From positions 7,056 through 71,055 of the forward strand of contig MFYT01000012.1 of NCBI GenBank assembly GCA_001789205.1: a stretch of DNA of 64,000 nt, given 5' to 3'. The stretch comes from Candidatus Raymondbacteria bacterium RIFOXYA2_FULL_49_16. GTDB lineage: Bacteria; Fibrobacterota; OXYB2-FULL-49-7; XYB2-FULL-49-35. Under the pieces are notes generated by a model. The model saw nothing but the letters and a program-made list of their open reading frames with translations, did not search any database and was not told the origin of the DNA. Shown here piece by piece: positions 1 through 8,359 of the stretch (its first letter is position 1; each line of letters begins with the position of its first letter). The position numbers and the translations under genes were made by a program.

Positions 1-1198
1 TGGAGATAACGGTCTCTCCTTCGGCAATCATGCCTGCCAGTGCAAGCGCCATGACCACACGGTGGTCCCCATGGCCGTCAACGTGCGCACCGTGCAAGGA
101 GCTTTGTTTAATCACCAGGCCATCTTCGAGTTCCTTGATGTTAGCGCCCATTTTAGTCAGTTCTTCGCACATAACCTTTATACGGTCGGTTTCTTTGATG
201 CGCGCCTGGGGCACGTTGGTTATTTCCGTTTCGCCTGTTGCGCAGCAGCCAAGCACCGCAAGCGCGGGCAGCGCGTCGGGCATGGCATTGAGGTCTATTT
301 CCATGCCTTCGAGCTCAGAGGATTTTACGCGAATACCTTCTTTCGTGACCTCAATGGCGCCGCTCATTTCCTGGACAAGCGCAATGACCGCTTTGTCGCC
401 CTGGGGATCGTTCATGTCAAGGCCTTTGAGCAGCACATCGGAACCCGGTGCAATGAGCGCGGCGACAATGGGGAAGGTGGCGGATGAAAAGTCAGCGGGA
501 ATGGATTTCTCAAATCCGAAATAGGTCTGCCTTCCGGGAACCAGGAACTGCCTGCCGCCTTTTTGTTTGTATTCGATCCCCATCATCTTGAGCCACCAAA
601 GCGTCATTTCGACATAGGGTTTTTCATTCAGCTTTGAGACGCGGATGTCACAGTTCTTGCGCATGAGAGGCGCTGCAAGCAGCAGGGATGTGACAAATTG
701 CGATGATGTGCCGTCGACCGACGTGTTTCCGCCCATGACCGGACCCTGAACCACAATGGGCGCGCTGCCGTTTTCGAGCTTTGATTCGGCGCGTTGGGCG
801 CCCAGGCCTTTGAGAGCGGTCAGCAGAGGCTGCAGGGGACGCGAACGGATGGATTCGTCGCCGTCGAGTTCGATCGGAGTACTGCTAAGGGCGGCAATGG
901 AGGTAAGAATGGAGAGCGTGGTGCCCGAGTTCTTGACGTCAATAGGCGTGCCCGGCGCGCGCAGCGCAGGATGGCCATCGAGTCCTTTGATGGTCCACGT
1001 ATCGGTCCCGGAGACATCGGCGCCCAAGGCCTTGATGGCCTCATAACAGGCCATGGTGTCGGCGGAAATGAGCGGGTTGTGGATAACCGAAGCGCCTTTT
1101 GCCATGGATGCGATGGCCGCTGCGCGGATGGTGTGAGACTTTGACGCGGGAATGCGCATGACGCCATTGACTGGTGATTGTTTTACTTTAAAGTCCAT
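1..1198 (-). CDS. aroA: 3-phosphoshikimate 1-carboxyvinyltransferase (EPSP synthase), 3' end beyond window
   Basis: Sixth step of the shikimate pathway: transfers enolpyruvate from PEP to shikimate-3-phosphate in the cytoplasm. Reading the minus strand, the protein starts MDFKVKQSPVNGVMRIPASK, and 'IPASKSHTIRAA' is the usual N-terminal substrate-binding segment. 'DVKNSGTTLSILT', 'ESIRSRPLQPL' and 'ATGETEITNVPQARIKETDR' are further family motifs. The ATG at 1198 has the Shine-Dalgarno TAAGGAG a few bases upstream. About 399 codons are visible of roughly 420-440 expected, so the C-terminus lies outside the window. It sits 45 bp downstream of the OstA-like gene on the same strand and may be co-transcribed with it. 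aroB is about 15 kb away rather than adjacent. Confidence 0.96.
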   Translation of the reverse strand, partial: MDFKVKQSPVNGVMRIPASKSHTIRAAAIASMAKGASVIHNPLISADTMACYEAIKALGADVSGTDTWTIKGLDGHPALRAPGTPIDVKNSGTTLSILTSIAALSSTPIELDGDESIRSRPLQPLLTALKGLGAQRAESKLENGSAPIVVQGPVMGGNTSVDGTSSQFVTSLLLAAPLMRKNCDIRVSKLNEKPYVEMTLWWLKMMGIEYKQKGGRQFLVPGRQTYFGFEKSIPADFSSATFPIVAALIAPGSDVLLKGLDMNDPQGDKAVIALVQEMSGAIEVTKEGIRVKSSELEGMEIDLNAMPDALPALAVLGCCATGETEITNVPQARIKETDRIKVMCEELTKMGANIKELEDGLVIKQSSLHGAHVDGHGDHRVVMALALAGMIAEGETVIS

Positions 1199-1243
1199 AG
1201 ATACTCCTTAAAATGAATATACTAAATTTCCATGACGAGGGAA

Positions 1244-2347
1244 TCATTCTTCTCTGAGATAGGCCCCGCGCACACCTCCCGCGGCCAAAATGCGCGCGAC
1301 ACGGTTTTCCGCGAAATATATGTTGAGCGAATCGCCGCTGGTCTCGTTTTTTCCCCGGTCACTCACGGCCTCTTCGTAGAAATAGAGGCTGGTCGCGTTG
1401 CCCGACACATGGACGCTGTCCACGGCATTACCGGAAAAGAAGAATTCCATATATTTCCCCGTAAGCCGGTTTATCCTGACGCTGTCGTGCAGGGCGTAGC
1501 TGATGCCGATGGCACGGGAGCGTATCTCCATACGGTTGATGGCGCCTGAGTCGAGGAATGCGAACAGCGTATCACCGTTCAAAATCGAGATTTTGGTGGA
1601 ATCCGGATTGCGGGGCTTTTCCTCGACCATGCGGGCCACCGCCTTGCCGACAACCATGATGTGGTCAAGTTTGTTGTTCTTGAAAAAGAGCGTGAGCGTG
1701 TCGCCCTCGAGGGTGTTTTTGTCGTGCCGCACGCGAGGCGCGTCCAAGAGCACGGCGCGGTCCTGTTGCTTGAAGTATTCGGCCAGGCCGCAGGTTGCGC
1801 GCGTTTTTCCCTGGGTCATGACTACGCTATCAATTGCCACGGCCTTTTTTCCCCTGCCGTAGTGCTTCATGACCTTGGAGACAATGGTCATGGTATCTTT
1901 TCCCGAGGAGTCGAGCCGCGTGAACACGGGGTTGATGCGGACCGTGCTTTCCTCATTTGTATTGACATAGCGTCCTTCACCGCCGGTGATGCGCGCTCGC
2001 TGTTCGGTATCGACGATGACCACATTGCCCTTGGCAAAGGTGGTGGTGTCCCGCTTGAAATAGGTCACTTTGTCCGCGTCAATGCTCTGGGTCTTGAAAA
2101 GCATGTGCACGCGGCCCGAGAAATCAATGCGCTCCTCGCGCTGGAAATGGATGGCCGAGTCCGAGGTGACCAGCGCGCCCTTGTGCTCCATTTCCACGCG
2201 GCCCATCAGCTTTTGCACCTGCACGCCGCCGCGGTTCACGTAGTCGAACCGGTCCGCGTGTTTGATAATAAGCGGTTCGTCCTTTTCCGCGGAACGCACG
2301 AAAAAAGCGCAAGCCCCGATAATAAGTACCGCGATAATTGCGTTCAT
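1244..2347 (-). CDS. OstA/LptA-like periplasmic protein
   Basis: Resembles the OstA-like family related to LptA and the LptD N-terminus, proteins that form beta-jellyroll surfaces in lipopolysaccharide transport. Seen: a hydrophobic N-terminus (MNAIIAVLIIGACAFF, an uncleaved anchor or signal peptide), then repeating short beta-strand stretches such as 'GRVEMEHKGALVTSDSAIHF', 'GNVVIVDTEQRARITGGEG' and 'LEGDTLTLFFKNN', which is the LptA pattern. The first in-frame ATG (2347) is preferred over a TTG 48 bp upstream because it starts directly at the hydrophobic segment; neither has a clear Shine-Dalgarno. The role in LPS or outer-membrane biogenesis is inferred from the family. At about 367 residues it is longer than LptA (about 185) and shorter than LptD. 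Confidence 0.8.
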   Translation of the reverse strand: MNAIIAVLIIGACAFFVRSAEKDEPLIIKHADRFDYVNRGGVQVQKLMGRVEMEHKGALVTSDSAIHFQREERIDFSGRVHMLFKTQSIDADKVTYFKRDTTTFAKGNVVIVDTEQRARITGGEGRYVNTNEESTVRINPVFTRLDSSGKDTMTIVSKVMKHYGRGKKAVAIDSVVMTQGKTRATCGLAEYFKQQDRAVLLDAPRVRHDKNTLEGDTLTLFFKNNKLDHIMVVGKAVARMVEEKPRNPDSTKISILNGDTLFAFLDSGAINRMEIRSRAIGISYALHDSVRINRLTGKYMEFFFSGNAVDSVHVSGNATSLYFYEEAVSDRGKNETSGDSLNIYFAENRVARILAAGGVRGAYLREE

Positions 2348-2740
2348 TTGAATATGGTTATGAAATAAAGCGAAATCAATGAACCTGGCTATCAAAAATA
2401 TATGATATACGCGCGAAAAAAGCCACTGTTCCGTGGAGACGGCTTCTCCTATTCATCCAGCGCGTCAAATGCATATTTTTTCCCTACTGGTATGAATGCT
2501 CTATGGATATGTATTTCCCTGTGACTGGTTTTCCGTCCCCGTATTGCCCAGGAGGACCATCCCGGCCCATACGGCTGGTTCCTGCAGCCCAGGGCGGGCA
2601 GCGCAATTTCCGAAAACATTGTCAAAGTCGCCATCCCTCAGGTGATCGGCAGCGACACCCTCAACAAGGCTTTTTTTACGTGCAGTATTCCCAGCATTTC
2701 AGTAATAAAATGTCCCATGCGCGCGTGGACACGCTTATAG

Positions 2741-3064
2741 ATGTTGATTCAATACCGCCATTCGAGATCCTGTGGGACTGTTCGACCTTTCCGGACCAGG
2801 ACCAGACAAACATTATACCTGAACCGGATACGGACTAAAAAGGCGATGGAACTGCTGCAAAATACAAATAAGCGGGTTATGGAGATCGCTTTTGAAGTGG
2901 GTTACAGCAGCCTGGAGTATTTTAATAAGGTGTTCAAGGACAGTATAGGAATGCGCCCCACGGATTTCCGGGAAAAAATTACAAGGCTCAGCAGTCATGA
3001 TCCCCCGCGCCGAACGGCGCGACCCCCTTTTCGAAGGGGGTCGAAAACCGCAAATACCCGCTAA
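2741..3064 (+). pseudogene. Remnant of an AraC-family transcriptional regulator (C-terminal HTH)
   Basis: About 55 codons (2819-2985) match the end of the AraC DNA-binding domain: 'YLNRIRTKKAMELLQNT', then 'IAFEVGYSSLEYFNKVFK' and 'GMRPTDFREK', i.e. the second helix-turn-helix and its typical tail. The first helix-turn-helix and the whole sensor domain are missing, and frames upstream do not join into a coherent protein. The rest of 2400-3237 is therefore read as a decayed regulator locus. A UUCG-looped 10-bp hairpin (3020-3043) lies within the end of this open frame. Another open frame at about 2540-2730 on the plus strand could be more of the same gene, but I cannot identify it. Confidence 0.6.
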
Positions 3065-3237
3065 AGTCAAGTTGCTGGGTCGTGGCATATTCTGCCCGGT
3101 ATTTCCATGCACGATGACACGCGGCAGGATATCCCCGGTTCGACGATTGAGTAATACGTTTTTTCATTGTTCTGCCTCACTGATTGGGTTATTTTCTTAG
3201 CCAACAAATATATTTTTATCCCAAAGGAAGACCCTGC

Positions 3238-4467
3238 TTGAGCATCATGCGGCTGCTGGTTTGCGCTTCAGCGTACGGCCTTGTTATATTTGTCACCCTG
3301 ACGCTTTCCACCTGGTGCTGGACCCGCGCGGGCTGGAGCGTTTTAAACCAGGGTTTGGCCATCTCCTTGTGTTCCCTGGTATATCCTGCTTTGGTCGGAT
3401 TTGCCGGACGCATTGCTGACAAAGTTGGAAGGGCCCGACAGGCGTCGCTCGCGGTTTTTTGCGCAGCCCTCTTTGTCCTCCTTCTCCTGCTGCAGACTCC
3501 GGAAAGTACCGTGGCCTGTTTTCTGCTCATCACCGCATGCGGGGCTTGGTATTTTCCAGCCATTGCGGGATTGATATCAGAAACCGCTGACACAAATACA
3601 GACTTGCCTCTGTATAAACGGGTTGGCCGGTACAATCTAGGCTGGGCATCGGGAAATTTTGTTGGTTTTTTTGTTTCAGTCTGCCTGGCGCTTCTTACTC
3701 ACCAAGCACTGGGAATTGGTCTTGGGGTGGGGATCATGTCTCTGTCATGTCTTGGCGCAGGTCTTTTTCTTTGGCGCCATCGTACCATGCCCTCGTACAG
3801 CACCCGCAGCCAGCAGCAGGCCAGCGATCCTGCCCCGGCCTTTCTGGGACGTTATGTGCTTGCGGCGCGCATGGGTGTTTTTTTCGGCTGCATGGCCACC
3901 AGCATTTTAACTGCTTCCCTGCTTGCCATTCTTTCGCGTCCAGGAGTTGAATTTAGCACTAGGTCACACCAGCAGCTCATGCAGACAGTTACCTTTCTCT
4001 CGTATTCATCGGGCTATATAGGTTCGTTCTTGGCGCTTTCGCACTGGAGCGGGTGGATTTTCAAGCCCATCTGCCTCTGGATGCTTCAACTGTGCGTTGT
4101 TATCGGCGCGCTGCTGCTTGCCCTGCTGCCTCTGTTTGGCATGGTCTCTCTTTTGGGAATGGTCCCTATCGCGGTTTTCATGGGCATTGGTTTTGGGGCT
4201 TTTTATACGGCAAGTATTTTTTACAGCCTGCGTCTGCCGCATGGCGCCTCAAAAGCCGCGGGCGTGCATGAAACATTCGTGGGTGCGGGAAATATCGCAG
4301 GCCCTGTTTCAGGAGGCTTGTGCATAACCCTGCTGGCTGGATTTATTCCTCCTGTTCCCGGTGGCGGATTGTTTGCACTGGGGCTGATTATAATGGCGGT
4401 TGCTCTGACAGGCATCCTGATCCAGCTGCCTGTTGTTCTTCTAAAAAACAAATCGTCCGTTCACTAA
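3238..4467 (+). CDS. Major facilitator superfamily transporter
   Basis: Polytopic inner-membrane transporter of about 409 residues with roughly 12 hydrophobic segments in two six-helix halves. The loop after the second helix, 'GFAGRIADKVGRARQAS', is the MFS motif A (G-x3-D-x2-G-R). 'KRVGRYNLGWASGNFVG' resembles the segment before helix 5 in drug/sugar-type MFS proteins. The substrate cannot be told. Start: a TTG at 3238 has AAGGAAG seven bases upstream, whereas the ATGs at 3184 and 3247 lack well-placed sites, so TTG is preferred; ATG 3247 is the alternative. It stands alone between a decayed AraC gene and a PilZ gene; the AraC relic may once have been its regulator (inference). Confidence 0.85.
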   Translation: MSIMRLLVCASAYGLVIFVTLTLSTWCWTRAGWSVLNQGLAISLCSLVYPALVGFAGRIADKVGRARQASLAVFCAALFVLLLLLQTPESTVACFLLITACGAWYFPAIAGLISETADTNTDLPLYKRVGRYNLGWASGNFVGFFVSVCLALLTHQALGIGLGVGIMSLSCLGAGLFLWRHRTMPSYSTRSQQQASDPAPAFLGRYVLAARMGVFFGCMATSILTASLLAILSRPGVEFSTRSHQQLMQTVTFLSYSSGYIGSFLALSHWSGWIFKPICLWMLQLCVVIGALLLALLPLFGMVSLLGMVPIAVFMGIGFGAFYTASIFYSLRLPHGASKAAGVHETFVGAGNIAGPVSGGLCITLLAGFIPPVPGGGLFALGLIIMAVALTGILIQLPVVLLKNKSSVH

Positions 4468-4480
4468 TTATTTGGCCTGA

Positions 4481-4496
4481 CGTGATCCACATCACA
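4481..4496. promoter_or_regulatory. CRP/FNR-family-like operator palindrome
   Basis: CGTGATCCACATCACA contains the perfect inverted repeat GTGAT-N4-ATCAC and differs by one base from the CRP consensus TGTGA-N6-TCACA. It lies 66-81 bp upstream of the PilZ gene's ATG, in the 94-bp gap after the MFS gene, where an activator or repressor site would be expected. No CRP-family gene is in the window, so the binding protein is inferred only from site shape. Confidence 0.4.
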
Positions 4497-4561
4497 TACA
4501 ACATACGGTAAAATGTTTTATTTTTCATCGTTGGACAAACACTCATTAAATGGAGGTAAGA

Positions 4562-4870
4562 ATGGTATTAAGCAATGACAAAAACCATAAAGAAGCAGAC
4601 CGTCGCTGCGAGACCCGTTTTGAGATGGACGTGCCTGTGCGTACGGATGAAGGTGATGGAACCGAGGAGAAGCTGCTCGACATGAGCGCTCGCGGCTGCC
4701 GGCTTATTACTCCCTTGGTGTATAACGAGGGTGACATGCTTCTTGTCGACCTTACCCGTAACAGGACAACTATCCTTATGCATTCACCTGAATTCAGAAG
4801 GGGAAAAGTCGTCTGGGTCCGTAGAGGCACCGGCAACCTGGGCGAGTATGGGATTGAGTTTTTTCAGTAG
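4562..4870 (+). CDS. PilZ-domain protein (cyclic-di-GMP receptor candidate)
   Basis: A 102-residue single-domain PilZ protein. Both c-di-GMP-binding signatures are visible: the arginine motif R15-x3-R19 ('RRCETR') in the N-terminal loop, and D40-M-S-A-R-G45 (the [D/N]-x-S-x-x-G motif). The C-terminal 'GKVVWVRRGTGNLGEYGIEF' is also typical of the fold. Start: ATG 4562 has GGAGG (4552-4556) at correct spacing; an ATG at 4550 would overlap that site. A CRP/FNR-like palindrome lies upstream. It probably acts as a cytoplasmic effector of c-di-GMP; its target (motility, exopolysaccharide, transcription) cannot be read from the sequence. An HD-GYP gene elsewhere in the window fits the same signalling network. 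Confidence 0.85.
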   Translation: MVLSNDKNHKEADRRCETRFEMDVPVRTDEGDGTEEKLLDMSARGCRLITPLVYNEGDMLLVDLTRNRTTILMHSPEFRRGKVVWVRRGTGNLGEYGIEFFQ

Positions 4871-4898
4871 GGTATCGCCATTGCCAAGACCGCATCTA

Positions 4899-4915
4899 CA
4901 CGCCCTGAGGGCGTG
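4899..4915. other. Short GC-rich hairpin between PilZ and GT9 genes
   Basis: CACGCCC and GGGCGTG are separated by three bases and form a 7-bp stem in the 137-bp gap between the PilZ and glycosyltransferase genes. No T-tract follows on either strand, so it is not a standard intrinsic terminator. The function is unknown. Confidence 0.3.
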
Positions 4916-5007
4916 GCGGTGCGCAAGCCTTTGTCAGATATTTCGTCTTCCTTTGCCACGCTTGGCGCCTCTGTTCAGCGGCTGCTCCTGAATAGTATCT
5001 TTTCCCC

Positions 5008-6054
5008 ATGGAACGTATTGTTATTACCCCCATGTTCGGCTTTGGCGACATGCTTATGGCCACGCCCGCAGTGCGGTTGCTCAAGGAGGGCCGCCCCGGT
5101 GTCCACATCACCTGGTATGCCATGCAGAAAACAGCGGCGCAGCTTCTGGAGGGTAATCCCTTTGTCGACGAGGTCCGTTATTTCCCCTTTCTGACCAGCG
5201 GCGCCGCGGCAACGGCAGCGCACATGATACGCCATGCGTTCAGAAGATTTGACACTGCAATAACATTTTACCCGCTCAATCGCCGCGACTACAACCTCTT
5301 TGCGTTTATGACTGGTGCGCGCACGAGAATCGGATTTTCATACGCGCATTCCACTCCCGGATATCTGGGTTGGATCCACAACCGGAGATTGGCCGAGGAC
5401 CAGGGCCTGCACTGCGTGCGGGAAAACGTGAGGCTTCTTTCTTTTTTTAACCTGACAGTGAATGATCAATCCATACCGGGTTTACAGCTGTTTCTCACAG
5501 ACGATGAAAAGGCGCGGGCAGACGCGTATTTCACAAGCCAGCCACGCAGGCCTGTCATTGGCGTACACGCGGGCACCAGTATTTTTAAAGGACACGCGAA
5601 CCGGCGCTGGCCCAAGGAGCATTTTGCCACACTCATGAAAAGCATGAAAGAGTGCTCTTTTTTTCTTTTTGGGTCGCAGGAAGAGGACGATGTCAACCAA
5701 TACATCATTGATGCAGTCCATGAACCGGAGCGTGTTGTCCGTATCTCAGGCAAAGGTATCCGCGATGTTGCCGCGCTTATCCAGAAAACAGACCTTTTTG
5801 TATCAAACGATTCAGGCCTTATGCACCTTGCCTGTGCAGTGGGAACACCTGTGGTCGAAATTTTGGGACCCACAAACCCCGCCTTTATATCTCCCTGGGG
5901 CGTAAAACATCGGGTAATGCGCACGGGTATACCCTGTTCCCCTTGTTTTTATTATTCCGCAAAACCCCTTACCTGTTCCAATCCCCGGCAATGGGAGTGC
6001 ATGACAGCCTTGAAACCGGATTTTGTTGAAAAAGCTGTCAGAGAATTGTTATAA
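5008..6054 (+). CDS. Glycosyltransferase family 9 (ADP-heptose:LPS heptosyltransferase-like)
   Basis: A 348-residue GT9 enzyme with two Rossmann-like halves. The N-terminus 'ITPMFGFGDMLMATPAVRLL' is the family's G-x-G-D-x-L acceptor-side motif. The C-terminal half carries 'GVHAGTSIFKGHANRRWP' and 'FVSNDSGLMHLACAVGTPVVEILGPTNP', the nucleotide-sugar-binding region with the usual D-S-G-x-x-H-x-A motif. By family it adds heptose (or a related sugar) to the LPS inner core at the cytoplasmic face. 'PCSPCFYYSAKPLTC' near the end is the Cys-rich segment often seen in heptosyltransferases. No clear Shine-Dalgarno precedes ATG 5008. It stands alone; no other LPS-core genes are adjacent, so the exact sugar is not determined. 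Confidence 0.9.
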   Translation: MERIVITPMFGFGDMLMATPAVRLLKEGRPGVHITWYAMQKTAAQLLEGNPFVDEVRYFPFLTSGAAATAAHMIRHAFRRFDTAITFYPLNRRDYNLFAFMTGARTRIGFSYAHSTPGYLGWIHNRRLAEDQGLHCVRENVRLLSFFNLTVNDQSIPGLQLFLTDDEKARADAYFTSQPRRPVIGVHAGTSIFKGHANRRWPKEHFATLMKSMKECSFFLFGSQEEDDVNQYIIDAVHEPERVVRISGKGIRDVAALIQKTDLFVSNDSGLMHLACAVGTPVVEILGPTNPAFISPWGVKHRVMRTGIPCSPCFYYSAKPLTCSNPRQWECMTALKPDFVEKAVRELL

Positions 6055-6061
6055 GCCTAAA

Positions 6062-6084
6062 GCCTTTTTTTTAAAAAAAAAGGC
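6062..6084 (+). terminator. Hairpin after the GT9 gene, possible weak terminator
   Basis: GCC + T8 is followed directly by A9 + GGC, an AT-rich self-complementary stretch beginning 8 bp after the GT9 stop codon, then GACTTTT. The stem is mainly A:T and the loop would have to be formed from the T/A run, so it is a weak intrinsic-terminator candidate in the gap before the DUF4143 gene. Confidence 0.35.
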
Positions 6085-6148
6085 GACTTTTCGTTATCTA
6101 TATATTGTTTAGTTGCGACCATTCAACATAATAATATATATTAACCGT

Positions 6149-7270
6149 ATGGAACGCTATCAAAAAAAGCAAATATTAAAAGACCTTTCTGCAAAAATGG
6201 TCTTCCTGGTGGGGCCTCGCCAAGTGGGGAAAACCTGGCTGGCAAAGCAGATCGCGGAAACATACAGCCACCCGCTCTATTTAAATTACGATGATCTTGA
6301 TAACCGTAAAATCATAGAACAGCGGTCATGGCGCTCTACTGTTAATCTCATTGTGTTTGACGAACTCCATAAAATGAAGGAATGGAAAAGTTACCTGAAA
6401 GGCGTCTGGGACACTCGGAATGAAAATATGAAAATCATCATCACCGGCAGCGCACGGCTCGATTTTATGAAAACAGCAGGCGACGCTTTGTCCGGCCGCT
6501 TTTTTACACACCGGCTACTGCCATTTTCCGTAAAGGAAATCGGCGCGCATCCATATCCTTCGGCGGTCGACCGTCTCATGATCAGGGGCGGGTTTCCAGA
6601 ACCCTTTCTCGCGGACGATGAGGTCTTTCACGCACGATGGCGGCAGAACTATGTGGATGGATTGATCCGTCAGGACATACTTGATTTTGAACGGGTACAC
6701 GCATTCCGTTCCATGCAAACGCTGGTGCAACTTCTTCGCAAACGGGTGGGGACACCGGTTTCCTATGCTTCACTGGCGCGCGATCTGGCTCTTTCACCCG
6801 TCACAGTGGCCCGATATATTGAGATCCTAGAGGCCCTTTACATTGTTTTCCGCGTAACGCCGCACCACCGGAACGTCGGCCGTTCTCTTCTGAAAGAGCC
6901 AAAGATCTATTTTTTTGACACCGGCCTTGTGACCGCCGGTGAAGGGGAGCAGTTTGAAAACATGGTGGCAGTATCTTTGCTGAAGGCGGTGTACGGCCGG
7001 AACGACTGTCTGGGCGAGCAATGCTCCCTGCGTTACCTGCGTACCAAAGACGGCAAAGAGGTGGATTTCGCAGTTGTCCGGGATGATGAGCCGGAACTCT
7101 ATGTGGAGGCGAAAGTGACGGATGCCTCTACGCACAGAGGGCTGAGTTCTTTCTGTGAATTGCATCGTGTTCCTGGCGTCCAGGCAGTAGCAGATCTCCG
7201 TAATGAACGGACGGAAGGGCGTGTAGAAATCAGAAAGGCGGAATCCTGGCTTGGTGAATTATTTATGTGA
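6149..7270 (+). CDS. AAA+ ATPase with DUF4143 domain
   Basis: A 373-residue protein of the common AAA_14/DUF4143 family. Walker A G22-PRQVGKT29 and Walker B 'VNLIVFDELHKM' (about residues 68-79) are clear. 'IIITGSARLDFMKTAGDALSGRFF' is the family sensor region. A middle winged-helix-like part ('YASLARDLALSPVTVARYIEIL') is followed by a C-terminal restriction-endonuclease-like fold ('GKEVDFAVVRDDEPELYVEAKV', D-x(n)-E-x-K). The family is widespread, often mobile and functionally uncertain. Start ATG 6149 is chosen because family members begin right before the AAA domain; an upstream in-frame start at 6113 would add 12 atypical residues. Its 3' end overlaps the convergent flippase-like gene by 12 bp. 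Confidence 0.85.
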   Translation: MERYQKKQILKDLSAKMVFLVGPRQVGKTWLAKQIAETYSHPLYLNYDDLDNRKIIEQRSWRSTVNLIVFDELHKMKEWKSYLKGVWDTRNENMKIIITGSARLDFMKTAGDALSGRFFTHRLLPFSVKEIGAHPYPSAVDRLMIRGGFPEPFLADDEVFHARWRQNYVDGLIRQDILDFERVHAFRSMQTLVQLLRKRVGTPVSYASLARDLALSPVTVARYIEILEALYIVFRVTPHHRNVGRSLLKEPKIYFFDTGLVTAGEGEQFENMVAVSLLKAVYGRNDCLGEQCSLRYLRTKDGKEVDFAVVRDDEPELYVEAKVTDASTHRGLSSFCELHRVPGVQAVADLRNERTEGRVEIRKAESWLGELFM

Positions 7271-8359
7271 CCCTATCTTGCCGCCAAGCGAAGATGCGGT
7301 AAACATGCCTGTGTCCCGCGCTTTTTTAATCCCTTTTTGCAGAAGAAACAGGCAGCCGCCCATAAGGCTTTCAAAATACATAATGCAGAAGAGCACCAGC
7401 TGCAAGGCCATGGTACGTTCGGCCGGAACTCCCGAAAGCAGCAAAATCTGGACATAGAGGTATTCGCGCACGCCCAGTCCGTTCATGGAAATAGGTATGA
7501 CGCAGATGAGCGTGGTTATCTGGATCACGAAAAAGACCGGAAAAAAGGGCGCTGGCGCGTGAACACCGTGCGCGGCAAGCATGGTGTATAGGGCCAGGAC
7601 AAACTGATACACAAACGACAGCGCCAGCACAACGACCAGCGCGCGCGCGTTTCCCTGGAAGAGCTGGATAGACTGAAAGAGCTTTGCCAGGGTATTGTTG
7701 AGGTGTATAAAACCAACGCGCGCTATAAGCGTTTTGACCGCGGTCCTGATGGTTTTATTGAAGAGCACCAGCAGGGTGGCGCCAATGGCAAAGGCAAAGA
7801 GCACAAGGGCGTAGAGTGCGGGCAGGTTGCCTATCCACTGGCGGTTGAGGAGCATGGAGACCAGCGCCAGGACAAACACGGCCAAAAAACCGATGAAGCG
7901 TTCCATAAAGACCACTGCGACGCTCTCAACGGTCTTTCCCTTGTGTTTTGCCGTATTGATGACCCGCGAGATATCGCCGCCGATGTTGGTGGGAAGGAAG
8001 TTGTTGAAGAAGAAACCAATAAGATAATAGGCAAAGAGCCGGAAAAAACCAATGCGCATGCCTTGCAGCGAAAGCAGCATCTGCCAGCGCACGGTAAGCA
8101 GGCCAATGCAGGCAAGGTGCACGCCGAGGGCGGCGGTTATATATTGCCATGCACCATCGCTGATAAGCCGCACGATTTTAAGTAGGTTGGTCTCCACCAC
8201 ATGAAACAGCACATGCGGATGGGCAATGCGGTGCAGCGTGGTTATTGAGACAATGTCTTTTGGATTGTCAAAATCAATGGCAAAGAGGGAGAGAAGGAAG
8301 AGCAGGGTAACGCCAAGACGAAAAACCAGAAAGGCCGTTGATGAGATTTTTTTGGTCAT
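7259..8359 (-). CDS. Flippase-like integral membrane protein (LPG synthase TM domain / AglD family)
   Basis: A 366-residue polytopic membrane protein of the lysylphosphatidylglycerol-synthase transmembrane family. The conserved segment 'FRLFAYYLIGFFFNNFLPTNIGGDISRV' (F-N-x2-P-x3-G-G-D) is diagnostic, as are 'ESVAVVFMERFIG' and 'ICVIPISMNGLGVREYLY' (G-x-G-x-R-E). Members are proposed to move or modify lipid-linked sugars or lipids in the inner membrane; the substrate here is unknown. ATG 8359 overlaps the stop codon of the YfhO-type gene (ATGA at 8356-8359), which shows translational coupling. An upstream in-frame start at 8416 would add 19 residues inside the neighbour and is not preferred. 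Confidence 0.85.
   Translation of the reverse strand: MTKKISSTAFLVFRLGVTLLFLLSLFAIDFDNPKDIVSITTLHRIAHPHVLFHVVETNLLKIVRLISDGAWQYITAALGVHLACIGLLTVRWQMLLSLQGMRIGFFRLFAYYLIGFFFNNFLPTNIGGDISRVINTAKHKGKTVESVAVVFMERFIGFLAVFVLALVSMLLNRQWIGNLPALYALVLFAFAIGATLLVLFNKTIRTAVKTLIARVGFIHLNNTLAKLFQSIQLFQGNARALVVVLALSFVYQFVLALYTMLAAHGVHAPAPFFPVFFVIQITTLICVIPISMNGLGVREYLYVQILLLSGVPAERTMALQLVLFCIMYFESLMGGCLFLLQKGIKKARDTGMFTASSLGGKIGSHK

Noticed and set aside
2503-2838. 111-codon plus-strand frame in the AraC remnant region
   Set aside because: No domain, Pro/Arg/Gln-rich start, and it overlaps the better supported AraC fragment in another frame.
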